Assembly (NCBI GenBank): GCA_039654915.1
Contig: CM077594.1
Location: forward strand, 14,817,001 to 14,881,000
Length of the DNA: 64,000 bases
Reading direction: 5' to 3'
From: Aquilaria yunnanensis
Lineage: Eukaryota; Streptophyta; Magnoliopsida; Malvales; Thymelaeaceae
Positions 35,200-46,903 of this stretch are shown here, piece after piece (positions within the stretch are counted from its first letter, which is position 1; each line of letters opens with the position of its first letter). Position numbers and translations under genes: made by a program. Below the pieces are notes generated by a model. The model had not been told where the DNA came from, searched no databases, and was given only the letters and a program-made list of their open reading frames with translations.

Positions 35200-38100
35200 T
35201 TAGAATGTTAAAAGGGTAATAGTAGCCTCAAACAAAAATAAGTTAATAAAATTATTAGAAAAAATAATATTAGCTTGTGTGCTCTATTTAAAACTCGAGT
35301 TAAAAGGAGAAAGTTCAACAGTATTCATAATGCTATGTTTGGTAGTTGAAAGTATCTGAATAACTACTTCTATGCTATTAATGGTCAAATTTGGTTGGTT
35401 TGGGATAGTATGGTCTTGGAAGTTCAGTCATTGGATATCTTAGAATAGACTATTCATGTTGTTGTGAAACATAACATTGAATTGTGAACTTACACTTTGA
35501 CTATGATATATACCCTAAATAGTCTGATGGAAAAAGGAATTTATGGCCTAAACATACTCTGTATGCTACATGAGTTGAGGAGCCTTGGATTATCTGTGGT
35601 GATTTTAAGGAAATTTGCCAGTTTGAAGAAAAATTTACCCAAAATTTTTTTGTTGAATGGGAGGATGCTAGCCTAAATGATTGTTGCTTGGACATTGGGT
35701 TTGCTGACCTTAGAAGTATTGGTATGTTCTACACTTGGTGTAATAACTGGGTTTTAGTGGATAGAATTTACTATAAATTGGATAAAGTCATGGGTAATAG
35801 TACCTAGTTTGATTAATTTTTAGAGCCATTTGTTGAATTCAAACACAATTATTGTTCTGACCACTTTTTGGCTTTGATTCAACTAAAGGTGGATCAAATG
35901 TCTTGGAGGTGTCCTTTCAAATACTTAAATATATGGCAGAGTCATGAAAACTATAAGCAAATGGTTTCTTAAGTTTAGGAAGATTATAGCCATCAAACTA
36001 ATGTATGGTGTTCTGTGCTTGGAAAATTGAGAAACTTGAAAAAGGCTTTTAAACAATTTAATAGGGAGTATTATTATAAGATTTCTCAGAAAATTTTGAG
36101 GAAAGAGAAAGCTTTGTTTGAGTGTCATCAGAGTTTGATTCAAAGGCCGAATGATGGAAATTTGATAATGAAATGGGCTGAGGTTTGTGAGGAAGTATAG
36201 AAACTGCAAAAAAAAAAAAACAGAAAATGAGTTTTATGCTTAAAAGCTGCAGTGGATTTGGATTTAGAAGGGAGATAGCAACACTAAATTCTTTCACTCC
36301 AAGATGAAGGAGAGATGATCATTGCTAAATGTCAATTGCCTCTTTAACCAAAATGGGAAGAAGTTGCTTACTACCCGTGACCTTACAGATGAGTTGATTT
36401 CCTATTTCTTTTCAATTCTTGGCATCTCTAAAAATTTCATTTTGGCTATTAATGAAAATATTGTTACAAATGGACCTAGGGTTTCCATTATGCAAGGCCA
36501 AGCTTTGATCTAGGATGTCACAAATGAGGAAATTCTTACTACTGTAAAGGGTAAGGGGCCTAATAAAAGTCTTTGCCTTGATGGCTTTTTAGCTGCTTTC
36601 TTCCTACATGACTCAAACATAGTAGGGGAGAAGTTAGTGCAGTAGTGAAATACTTCTTCCAATCTGGTGAGATCCCTCATCTTTTAACTACCATATCTTT
36701 GTATTTAGTGCCTAAACATACTCATGCTTCTTGTGCTGCTAATTTTCAACCAATTACCTTCTACACTGTGTTTTATAAAATTATTTCTAAAGCATTGGGT
36801 TTGAGATTGCAATGTATATTGCCTGAGTTAGTGCATGAAAGTCAAGGGGCATTTATTAAAAAAAGATACATTGTTGATAATGTTTTGCACCGTCACAAAA
36901 TCTTAAGGGGTTACAATAGGTAAAATATCAAACCCAAAATGTGCCTAAAAATTGATTTAAGGAAAGCTTATGATATGATTGACTGGTGGTGTTTAGATCA
37001 ATTATGGTTTGTGTTCAACCCCCTTATTTTTTTGTTGCAATAAATGGCTCTCTTTATGGATATTTCAAGGGTAGAAAGGGTCTTAGACAAGGTGACCCAC
37101 TTTCTCCTTTGTTGTTTGTGATTGCTATGGACTATCTCTTGAAAGCTCTTAATGAATTGTTTGATGAGACTATTGTTGGATACCACCCTAAATGTAAAAG
37201 AATCAATTTATCTGACTTAATTTTTGTGGATGATATTATGATCTTTGTTAGAGCTGGTATTGATGATGCAAAAACTTTGAAATTCTGTTTTGATACTTTT
37301 GTTGCCACTTCAGGTTTGGAGATAAATGCTGAGAAGAGAATTGTATATTTTGGTGGTGTGTCTGGTAATGTGGAAGAGCAGATCCTATCTATTATGAATA
37401 GGAATAAGGGAACTCTTCCTTTTAAATACCTTAGTGTGCCTTTAGTTTATCATAGATTACAAATTAAACATTATACACCATTGGTTGAGAAGATTTTGCA
37501 CAAACTAAATAGTTGGAGTACCAGATTTTTGTCTTATGCTAGTCGGGTCTAGCTTATAAAAGCAGTAGTTTTTAGTATTCACTTTTACTGGGCAAACATT
37601 TTTCCTATTCCTAATGGGGTGCTTGATCATTTAAAGAACTGCTGTTGTGGCTTTTGTTGGACTGGTTCTATAATTGGTAGGAAATATTATGTTGCTTATG
37701 ACCGTGTATGTGTTCCTAAAAGTCAATGGGGTTTGGGAATTTTCAGCCTGAGGGCTTGGAATTTGGCCACTCTTGGAAAGAAACTTCGGAGAATAGTTAA
37801 CGACAAAGAGAATTTATGGATCAAGTGGTTGCATACTTATTATATTTGTGGTAGTAACATCTGGAAGATGAGATCAATAAATGATGCTTTTTCTGTTTGG
37901 AAACAAAATTTGAGAGTCAGGCCAAAGTTTGTGGGTATCATTGTTGATGATGTTTGGGCTTGCGTCAAATCTGGCAAGTTTGTACTAAAACTTGCTTATC
38001 TTCATGTAATTGAGAATTATGATAATGTGGCTTGGTATAGATTTATTTGGAGTAGTATGAATGTGTCTAAGCATTGTTTTGTTGGTTGGAGAACTATTTT

Positions 38101-38240
38101 GAATAAACTGCCAACTCTAAATAGGGTAAGTTAGTTTATGACTATATCTTCTACTTAATGCCCTTTCTGTTTATCTATTGGGAAAACCTGTGATCACTTG
38201 TTTTTTAAGTGTGACTTTACCAAAAGGATTTGTCTCTCAT
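35200..38240 (+). pseudogene. LINE ORF2 remnant: endonuclease, reverse transcriptase, zf-RVT
   Basis: Order of recognisable blocks: an AP-endonuclease region (WIICGDFKEI near 35585, then YTWCNNW and SDHFLAL), the linker GDSNTKFFH near 36270, reverse transcriptase (36645-37552: FQPITFYTVFYKIISKAL, SQGAFIKKRYIVDNV, KIDLRKAYDMIDW, GLRQGDPLSPLLFV, LIFVDDIMIF) and a C-terminal zf-RVT-like part (SKHCFVGWRTILNKLPTLNR near 38070; CPFC...CDHLFFKCDF). The usual YADD appears as FVDD with both aspartates kept. Many in-frame stops and frame changes mean that no active protein can be made. Confidence 0.85.
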
Positions 38241-38765
38241 GATCAGGTTGGGGTATGCCCCTTTAAATGGAATAGACTTTGGGTGTGGTTCTGTAGAGTT
38301 GTTAAAGGTAAGGCTTTAAAGGTCAATATTTGCCAAGCTTGTCTTGTGTCTATAGTATATTTTGTTAGACGGGAGTGAAACTATAGACTCTATAGATAGC
38401 AAAGGAGAACAGCTAAAGTAATTGTGCAGTTGGTGGTTTAGAGCATCCAATATAGATTCTTTACTAGTATTGTTGAGGTTTTTTCCTAGTTTGTATACAT
38501 CTGATTTTGCTGCACAACACAGATGCTAGGTTTTGTTATTTTCTCTTTGATTTTGGATCAGGTTTTGCCAGTTACTTAGTGTAGGCTCCTGATCTTTATG
38601 TAAGTACCGTTGGGTATTTTGGTTTAATGAATTGTACACCCACTGTGGTGTTTAAAAAAAAAAAACAAGGATTACATTGTGGGATAGCTAGAAGGTAGGC
38701 TTAATAAGTAAGACTATTAAACGGTCCCATTTGATACTCATATTAACCATACTGTTATTATGCCA

Positions 38766-38940
38766 CACTAGAAAATAAATGTTTATGAGCAATTGAAATG
38801 AGCAACTGAATTTTAGTCATCCTTCAATTTAGTTACTCCTTAGTAGCACCAAAATGGGGTTCACAAGTGTAGTTACTGAGGAGTGACTGAATTTATTCAA
38901 TGACCACAATTTTAGTCGCTTCTGCATATATGTACATATG

Positions 38941-38995
<55 letters not shown>

Positions 38996-39926
38996 AAACA
39001 CAAACACACACACACATACACACAAACACACATATCCAAAACTCTTGCAATTGATGAAGAACATTTGACTGAATGTAAGCAAGGAGCAACTGAATTTAAT
39101 TAACAAAGTGATTGAATGCAAACAAGGAGTTGAATTTGAAATTCAAAGCTTCAAACACTCCCAGTCAATGTGACTGACTTTTAGTCACCTAGTAGTGGCT
39201 GTGAATGGGTGTCTTTATCTTTTCCTTAAACGCGACTGATATATTAGTAGCATTTCAGTTGCCTCAACACCTTAAATCTTATAAATCCTAACTTTTTCCT
39301 TATTCAGCTAAATCTTCCCACTCATAATTTTCTTCCTTCACTCATTTGCTCATTCTTGCTCGTTTCTTCACCTGCCGCTCGGGTTCATTGATTTAAAGGG
39401 CTGTTAGCAATTTTCTAGGCTCAAATGTTCCTATTGTAGTTTGTTTTCAAGTTTTTTCCTTGAGTATTTCATCTTAGTTTCAATATCAGGTTTAGATTAT
39501 TCTAGTTTAGATTTTGGTATATTGTTTGTTTAATTATTTTTTAGATTGACATTTAGGGTAATTAAATTGCATTAAATTGAAAATTTATATTAATAATACG
39601 TTATTTTTAATAATTTTTATTTTCATTATATTTAAAACCATTTTTATTAATTATAATAATTATTCATAATTTAGTATTACATATTTTAATTAATATATAA
39701 AAAATTGCATCAAAGGAGTGACCAAAAGTTTAGTAGCTTAAGGAGCGACTGAAACTTTCAGTCTCTCCCTTATTAGCTTGCTAGAAGAGAAGTGACTGAC
39801 ATATTTAGTCACATGAAATAGTCACACAGTCACATCATGACTGAAAGTTTTAGTTACATTTCAGTTGCACTGTGTGACTGTATGTGACTGTTTCTTCAGT
39901 TGCTATTAAGCTTTAATCTTATAGTG
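38766..39926. mobile_element. Non-autonomous CACTA-like element
   Basis: Starts CACTAGAAAATAAATG and ends in the complement of CACTATAAGATTAAAGC. Subterminal words GTGACTGAA, TTTAGTCGC and CAGTCACA recur in both orientations at both ends, resembling those of 47167-49239. No transposase is present. A (CA)n tract lies at 38945-38993. Flanking trinucleotides do not match, so the exact ends or the TSD are uncertain. Confidence 0.62.
38945..38993. repeat. (CA)n microsatellite
   Basis: About 24 uninterrupted CA units followed by interrupted CA/AAACA words to about 39033. Open frames over it on either strand are repeat artefacts. Confidence 0.95.
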
Positions 39927-40094
39927 TGTGTGTGTAGGGCCTCTTTATATTCAAGACCAATGACAAGTATAAATCTTGGCATCCTTGAAAACACTTAGAA
40001 GGTTGTTCAGAGAGATAAACAAACAAATGGTTTAGAAGTTAAAATAGATCAAATATGAGAAAAATAACATTGTAATTTCTCACTTACCTTTCTC

Positions 40095-42246
40095 GAGTAA
40101 AATCCTCCGTAGGTCTTTTAACTTATTTTCTTATTTTATCCAGGCCACATAACTCCATTTTATCTTAGCGAGCTACTTTAACTCATTCAACTCATCCTAC
40201 CATGTATTTTCCATTATTTGGGTGCTTAACTTTAACAAAAATTTAGTGGAAAATGACAACTCTAATCCCTAGATTTTTTATCTTCCAATCCTAGCATCCT
40301 AGACTTTATTCATCTTACTTCTAACACCCTAAAAGTAATAAATTTAATAGATCAATAGACAAAACCACAAGACATTAACCCTTAAATCCTTATGAATCCT
40401 AAAATTGCATTAATAAACGTTAACCATTCTGATTAAGAACAAACAAAACTAAATCAAGAAAAAAGAGACAACATTAAAAAAAATCATTTTTTATGCTCTA
40501 TCTCTGTTCTTGCAGCAATGGATAGGTGATGACAACACATCAAGCATGGCAAGGGGCCCTTTAAGGATCACTCATGAACTTATGATCACTCATGAAGTTA
40601 TGACAAATAAGAGAGATAATGAGCTTTGAGAGGTGTTGCATGGATTTGTTTTGCAACATTTTGATCATGAAGATGTGGATGAACACCATGACATGCCATT
40701 TGGTACATCAAGGATGCAAGAGACACTATGGTGCACATTTTTTTAGCATCAAGGTCTACATGCACCATAGAGCACTCATACATCTATGGTGCATACACCC
40801 TGGACCATATATGCACCCTGGGACATGACCATTATTCAAAGTGCCAAGAAGCTAGGCCACATTTTCTTGAACTCATTGGTGCACTCAAGTCACCCTAAGT
40901 GTACTCAGTTAAGTTCACATGAGCTGCCCAAAGGAGTAGCTTAGCCTACTAGACCTTTGAGTTACCATATTTGGTCAGCTGAGTTTAAGTAAGTATGAAC
41001 ATGTATAATTTAGTATATTTTAACATATTTATCTATTTAGGTCAAATTTTAGAGTTATTTTCTAGCGGGGAAGGTGTTTTTGCTTGTTCTAGTTGATTTA
41101 TGAGTCAAAACACTTAGTTTGAATGGGATTTCAGTTGTTTGTCCTAAAAACACTATGAATAGGCCTTTTTTACATCCCTTACCTGCAGATGTACAGATTA
41201 TTCAAATTTAATACAATTGATAGAGATTTGTTCTCTTATTAGTCTTGCGTGAACTTCATTTGGTGCTCAAAGAACTATATGGTCTTTGTTGGTCAAGTTT
41301 TCCAATTCTACATTTGTTCTTGTTAATTCTTGGGGCTTAAAGTATTCTTGGAGTTGTTCCTATGCGATTTGTCATTAAAAGGGTCAAGGTCAAGGCCGAC
41401 AGAGATGGTGGGCAACTAAGGAAGAGGTCGAAGCTAGGGGGATAATGGAAATGAGAGATTGAGGTTGGTGATGAAGAGAGATCGAGGGCTGTGGTGTGAT
41501 GGGCGACAGAGGTCACATTGGATATGGGTTTGAGGGGCTGCGAGGGACAATGGGGATGAAAAAAATGGCCAAGGTTAAGGGGATGATGGGAAACGGGAGA
41601 TTGAGGCCTGTGACAAAAAGAGAGGCTGAGGGTGGCGAGGACTATAAACGGTGAAGGTCACATCAAATCTAGGTTCAATGTTAAGGGTTGTAAGGACGAT
41701 AGGGACAATTGGAGAGGTTGAGGCCAAGGGGATGATGGGAAATGAGAGATTGAGGTTGGCAATGGAGAGAAAGGTTGAGGGCCTTAGGGACGTTGGGAAT
41801 TGAAGATTGGACAATAGTGAAGGAGAAAGGACACCAAGAAAAAACAATTTTGCATATGCAATTCACTTTTTTCAAACAAACAATCAAATTCCTTTGTTTT
41901 TAATTTCTTGTTTATGCAATTTCACCTTTATGTTTTTTAATGTTGGGTTTTCGTTGAAGATGGTGTGGCATAGAAGACTCTGGAGGGCTCAATTTACATC
42001 ACCAAACAAGATGATGATTGAGTTAATTCATAAGTTTTAAGGTATTAGGAGCACGAAGATAGAAGATTTAGAGATTGAAGTTGTAATTTTTCACAAAAAT
42101 TATGTTAAAGTTAACAGCTCAAATGACAAAAAAGACCCTAATAGAACACACTAAATGAGTTGAAGGAACTCGTTAGGATAAAATTGAGTTACATGACCCA
42201 GATAAGACAATAAAACAAGTTAAGGGTCCTATAGTGTATTTTACCC
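40095..42246. mobile_element. MULE-like element with long TIRs
   Basis: The left end GAGTAAAATCCTCCGTAGG and the right end CCTATAGTGTATTTTACCC start TIRs traceable for about 150 bp (TTTAACTTATTTTCTTATTTTATCC against its right-arm counterpart, then TTAACTTTAAC). No clear 9-bp TSD. The interior has two parts. 40530-41370 faintly resembles the 3' end of a Ty3/gypsy element, for example CTTGTTAATTCTTGGGGCTT near 41316. From 41390 there is a GA-rich tandem repeat. Confidence 0.62.
41438..41800. repeat. Degenerate ~145-bp tandem repeat inside the MULE-like element
   Basis: The phrase GGGGATGATGGGAAATGAGA (or a close variant) followed by GATTGAGG...GAGGGC starts at about 41438, 41579 and 41728, giving spacings of 141 and 149 bp. 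The strand is purine-rich. Open frames on the other strand are products of the repeat. Confidence 0.6.
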
Positions 42247-42523
42247 TATATTTCGTGCTAAAAACCTAATTTATAAATTTTTTATATTGTTAACCTTCAA
42301 AACACTTGTGTTTTCTCACTTTAGGCCATTTAACAACAAGAAATTATGAAAAAGGCTACTTTCGGCCACATTTTCCATCAAGCAAAACAATATAACAAGA
42401 AAACCACTAAAAGGAAGAAAAATAAGAAGGGGCAAAGTGATCCATATTCAACCTATGAGACGAAGAGTAGCCACTAATCGATTAATTGAATTGCGGAAAC
42501 CGCGATTGCGAAATAATTATATA

Positions 42524-43008
42524 GGGATACTTACAATTTGTCTCCTAAGGTTTTGGTAAAATTATACTTTGCCTTTTTTTTATTTATTTAAAAAATGTAC
42601 ATTTTGCCCTCTGCTTTGTAATTATAGTCTAACAGTAATTTCTGAAATCTTAATTTAAATATTACAGTAGCTATCTTCTAATAATGTCAATCTGTATGGT
42701 GTTCTTTTTATAGTTAATGAATATTTTAATTATCAATTTTTTCTTTTTGTATTTCTTTTATTTTTAAAATAATATTTTTTAAATGTCAAATTAATTATAA
42801 AAAATGCTCTACAGATTGAAATTGGTTGAAGATAATAATAGTACAGTCTAAATTAAGATTTCAAAATTGCTGTTGGATTGTATTCAAAAGACAGAGAGTA
42901 AAATATATATTTTTAAAAAATGAGGGGATAAAATGTAATATCACCTAAACCTTCTGGAACAAATTGTAATTAACACCTAAACCTTCTGGAACAAATTGTA
43001 ATTAACCC
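42524..43008. mobile_element. MULE-type MITE with perfect 9-bp TSD
   Basis: The 485-bp fold-back element starts GGGATACTTACAATTTG and ends CAAATTGTAATTAACCC. It is flanked by perfect 9-bp repeats AATTATATA at 42515-42523 and 43009-43017. The arms pair over much of their length. The right end carries a 32-bp direct duplication (units at about 42942 and 42974, each beginning CACCTAAACCTTCTGG). No coding capacity. Confidence 0.82.
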
Positions 43009-43017
43009 AATTATATA

Positions 43018-43033
43018 TACTCAATCTATAAGG

Positions 43034-43085
<52 letters not shown>

Positions 43086-44075
43086 GGTGAGTTCATGCTT
43101 GTTTGGGACTCAGAAGATGTCTAAAATCAAAATGGTGAAATGGTGCAACAAGTACTTTTTTTAGTATTATGATATCTTTTGATCCTTAAATATTGATACT
43201 ATGTATTTTTGTCACTCTATCCCAATAAATACAAAAGATATTCTAAACTTTTGATTTTTTTCTTTTATGCTTCAAACTTGTATGAGTTACAAAGTAGACC
43301 CGTATTTTGTGCTTAAATTCCAAAATAAATTAGTTACTAATAACTTTAAAATATTTCTAGCTTTTCAAAACCTTTAAATTGATCATAACTTAGTTTTGTT
43401 TCAAAACTTATTTAACACTTTGTTTCTATATAAATGTAATTGGTAAAAAGAAATTGTAATTTTATTGATGGACCAACAATAAAGTGTAGGCTAGTCACTA
43501 GTGAGCCACTAAAATGGTTGATATATTGTTACGAGCGTTTTTTTTTTCAGGACCAACATTAATTAAATAACACAATTACGACATAAAAAAAATCATTCTT
43601 AGTAGTTGTATGGCTCGCAGACAATGACAAGTAATAGGACCACCATAAAAAGGGAGTTATTCTTGATTAAAATTCTCTCTATAAGTCTTTGTGTTATATA
43701 TATGTTTGTGCGCACACAAATTATATGAGTTTATATGCAGGAAAGGAATGTTTGCTCTTACTAAGCAGAAGAATAAAAATAAAACTATATATCCGACTCC
43801 ATGGTACGTAAAAAACTAAAGAAGGGAACAAGAGAAGCTATACTTTTATTGAATTATTTATTATCGATACAGCAAAGAATGTATTACATGTATGAGATCG
43901 AATGGGAAAAAATGAAGGTAATTAAATTTCAGATAAGTTATTATTACAACAGGAGAATGCATGGATGAACTATTAATTAGTTTAAGGTCCATTGCACTTG
44001 CCTCCTGCAGGCTATACAAATGAAAAAATTTGAATTCAACGAAATTAACAAAACTAATTATCGACAATTAATAAA
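43018..44075. other. Intergenic and 3' flank of the TIR gene
   Basis: Contains a (CT)n microsatellite at 43035-43082. The right-hand part is the presumed 3' UTR of the reverse-strand TIR gene, with an AATAAA on that strand at 43845-43850 about 230 bp beyond its stop codon. No other gene is recognised. Confidence 0.5.
43035..43082. repeat. (CT)n microsatellite
   Basis: About 24 uninterrupted CT units. Confidence 0.95.
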
Positions 44076-44809
44076 TTAATGATCTTCCATAAAAGGCATT
44101 CCTTCATTCACGTTTGAAGATCCATCTTCATCCTCCACCTCAAGTAAATTCTTTACAATTGCATCCGTGGCTTTCTTCAAGAAATCAGACCAGTCCCTGT
44201 ACATTATTATAAGTTAATCATCAATACGGTGAATAATTAGATATTAACCTATATTAAGGAGTCGATTACGAAATGGTAACTACACATAGTCACGTACCCG
44301 CTTGTCGTGTCAAAAGTTAGGCCTACGGTATACTTTGCCTCTTCAAGTGCCCGACCAAACCTTTCCAGGTCCTTTCTTGAACAACGTCCATCATCCCTAA
44401 CCCTAAGCTGCGAGGGCTTGACGTCGCAAAAGATGGGAACAACCCTCTTTCTTGTGTCCATAATAAGAGCGAGCTCATGAAGACAGAAGTACGACTCACA
44501 ATAACTAGGTGAGAACACGGCCACCCCGACCTTGCAACCCCTGATCCCGGCATTGATGTTGTCGAACAGCCTGTCCCCAGGCTTCATGTTCTTGTTATCC
44601 AAGAACGGGTGAAGCCCGAGGGAGTGCAAGTGGTTGTAAAGCAACCCGGAGATCGTTCTCTTGGTGTCAATCCCTCGGTGGTTGATGAAAACATCGATGG
44701 GCTGACCAACTTGTTTCATGGGGATGATATTGTTAGTTCTCATGAGTTGGTTTGTGACAGCCGGGACAATCTTTCTGGACAAGTTCTTGGAGGAGGAATA
44801 ATATTGCAT
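44076..44809 (-). CDS. TIR-only protein (TIR-domain NADase family)
   Basis: Two exons, 44298-44809 and 44076-44196, join through a GT-AG intron (donor GTACGTGA) into 211 codons (210 residues). The single domain, about residues 36-190, is a plant TIR: box 1 DVFINHRGIDTKRTI (39-53), the loop region LDNKNMKPGDRLFDNI (70-85), KVGVAVFSPSYCESYFCLHE (93-112) and VVPIFCDVKPSQL. Glu112 in the CLHEL motif corresponds to the catalytic glutamate of TIR NADases, so it is present. After the TIR there is only a short acidic tail; no NB-ARC or LRR follows. The wording resembles the conserved TIR-only clade that includes Brachypodium BdTIR, whose members make signalling nucleotides from NAD+ in immunity. Enzyme activity here is inferred. 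The start is the first ATG after an in-frame upstream stop. The frame is intact. Confidence 0.9.
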
Positions 44810-44931
44810 GGCTCCTTGAAGAAGCTTTTGTTAGTAACAAGTAAAAAGAGTTTTAGTTTCCTGGCTGTGTGTTTTTTGCGATGGGTACGTGAAGTTGTTG
44901 GCGATGTGACCCTATTGTTATGAAGGACGGT

Positions 44932-44941
44932 GTATATATAG
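44932..44941 (-). promoter_or_regulatory. TATA box of the TIR gene
   Basis: The reverse strand reads CTATATATAC about 125 bp upstream of the TIR start codon, a good core-promoter spacing once a short 5' UTR is allowed for. Confidence 0.6.
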
Positions 44942-45290
44942 GTTTAATTTGGCTTTCAATTTGGAACAGAATGTTTTGATTATTACTAATTTTGAAGATG
45001 GTTTAATTTGTTTTGATGAGCTTGGAGTTTGATTATTTCTAAGTAGAAGGTTGGACTAGAGGAAAATACAAGGAACATTTTTCAGGACAGAATATGGACT
45101 GGAAAAATAATAAAAAGGTTTGAAAGTTTTGACTCTTTTGGGTGTAATCCTTCAAACACGCACGTTCTCCACTTCCAAATCTTCATGTCTCTTTCCTTTT
45201 TTTCTTTCCCTAAAAAACAAAAATTTATTATTTGTTTGATATATGCCTTGACATAGTCTCTGTTTGCACGGCTTTCCCTTTTGTTGTTTT
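44942..45290. other. TIR gene upstream region
   Basis: AT-rich sequence upstream of the TIR gene. No further elements could be identified with confidence. Confidence 0.4.
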
Positions 45291-46903
45291 GATAAAATAC
45301 ATTTGTCGTCCCTAAACTTATTCAATTGTCCTAAATGGGTCTCTAATTTTAAGTTTGTTCTTTCAAAGTCTCAAACGTGTTAGATCATGTCTTAATCAAG
45401 AGGCCCTTCCATCATTTTAATTTGCTGTTAAATTTGACAAAATGTCAGTAGAAGATACCAACTTGGCCATTATTTGGCTACCATCTTTTTGATTGCCTAA
45501 AAGGTAATTTGGCCACCAAATGGTCAATTGCTTTGTGTAAATTTTCTTATAGTGCCTCAAACTAGTAGATTTAACAATTTAACCACAATCTTTCCCTCTC
45601 TCCCTTGCTCTCAACCACCAACAATCGATCAACATCCTCCTTCTCTCTACCTCCCAAATCTCACCCTAAACAAAAACTAGATTCAACTCCCAAATCATGC
45701 ACACACTTCATCATCTAATTTTGATTCCATTTCCATGAGTCAATTTGAACTAATCACAAAAAGGTGCAATTTTAATACTAATAAATTAGAAAATCCTAAT
45801 AATTGATCATCAAAGTTTAGCCTTTTTATTTTTTGATGACGGGGCAAAACAAGCAACAGCTTGAAAACCCAAGTAGTAAACTAAGCACCAACAAGTAGGT
45901 AAATCCAATACACATAAAAAAGCCCCGAGAATTATACCAATTGTTCGTGTAACTCCAATTGAAAGCATTTATTGGATTCATCAATAGTGTTACAAACTAT
46001 GACCCAGCAACCATCATCCCCACCGCCACCATCACCGACAAATAGATCTTCACCACCAACTTCCTCAACCCACAAATCAAGACAAAAGACAACAAAAAGC
46101 TTAACACAAAAGTCAACACACTCTTTCCATGATGGCCATGATGTGGAGGTTAACCTTTAGTACGTAATAGCCTTTTCAAGGTCTCCATATGGTGCTTTGG
46201 CATCGACTGCAGTATACCCAAAATGCCAAGGGCACTGCCAATAGCCTGAGCAAGGAATCAAATGGAGAGGGACAGCAATGAGGCATTTAGCTTAAGGCTG
46301 ACGGTGTGGAAGGCCACAGTGGAGGCGGGGTTAAAGCTAGAATCACCCAAAGCAACGTCGATGATGCTGAATGTGAGGATGATAAGGGTGATGGAGATGG
46401 TGGTGAGGTAGAGAGGGGCTTAAAGGAGTGATTAGATGTTGAAGAGCAGAGCTGTTTGGCTGGTGACAATTCAGAGCATGGGCAAGGTGAAGACAATCAT
46501 GGCAGTGAGAATTGCATCTCTGATTGATTATTTTACCACGTCCATGCTAAAGTACTCCGGTTGGTTAGGTTAGGTTTAAATACGTTTAGTTTTGTTCTAA
46601 GTTTAATTTTTTGGTGATCGAATGGTGGCAGTTAGGGATTGTGAGGAAAGCCTGAGCACAAAATGGTAATCGAAGTATTAAATACATTGGCTTGAAGGTG
46701 CTTTGAGTAGGAGAAATAAAATGCAATGATCAAAGGTGATATTTTACACCAAGATTTTGTTAAATTTAAATGGAAAATAATGAAAGGACCTTGATTAATA
46801 GGACACGATCCAACATGTTAGGGGCTTTAAGTTGACAAACTTATGGTTAGAGACCTACTCAGGATAACCAAATAAGATTAAGGATGACAAATGAATTTTT
46901 ACC
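45291..46903 (-). mobile_element. MULE-like element carrying an aquaporin pseudogene
   Basis: The left end GATAAAATACATTTGTCGTC and the right end GATGACAAATGAATTTTTACC start imperfect TIRs of about 160 bp (shared blocks include CCTAA.CTTATT, GTCTCTAA and AAATTTAACAAAAT). No transposase is present. A TSD is not clear. The interior carries a reverse-strand SIP1-like aquaporin sequence at 45826-46545, making this a candidate Pack-MULE. Confidence 0.68.
45826..46545 (-). pseudogene. Intronless SIP1-type aquaporin pseudogene
   Basis: Read in one reverse frame from ATG at 46545 to TAA at 45826-45828 the sequence is exactly 240 codons, about the length of small basic intrinsic proteins (SIP1). The start MDVVK-stop-SIRDAILTAMIVF matches a SIP N terminus. 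The first NPA-type motif is SFNPAST and the second is LMNPINAFNWSYTNNWYN; the protein ends CPVIKK. Membrane-helix-like segments (YLTTISITLIILTFSIIDVA) are recognisable. A stretch near 46140-46190 reads best in another frame (LKVNLHIMAIMERV), implying compensating indels. At least six in-frame stops, several explicable as C-to-T changes, make it dead. No intron is seen, whereas SIP1 genes are normally split, so the source may have been a reverse-transcribed copy. Confidence 0.75.

Larger units (their letters stand above)
33824..38664 (+). mobile_element. Near full-length L1-type LINE, decayed
   Basis: A plus-strand element of about 4.8 kb with ORF1 and ORF2 remnants in the normal order and an A-rich tail at 38654-38664. 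Candidate 13-bp TSDs ACAAGAATTACAT (33811-33823) and ACAAGGATTACAT (38665-38677) differ at one base, which fits target-primed reverse transcription and full-length insertion. Many stops and frameshifts make both ORFs inactive. Confidence 0.8.

Noticed and set aside
38829..39121. Cys/Val- or Thr/His-rich open frames over the CA repeat
   Set aside because: They are translations of a (CA)n microsatellite.
40530..41370. Captured Ty3/gypsy 3' region inside the MULE-like element
   Set aside because: Only loosely reminiscent of gypsy 3'-end wording; without a database search it is not strong enough for its own feature.
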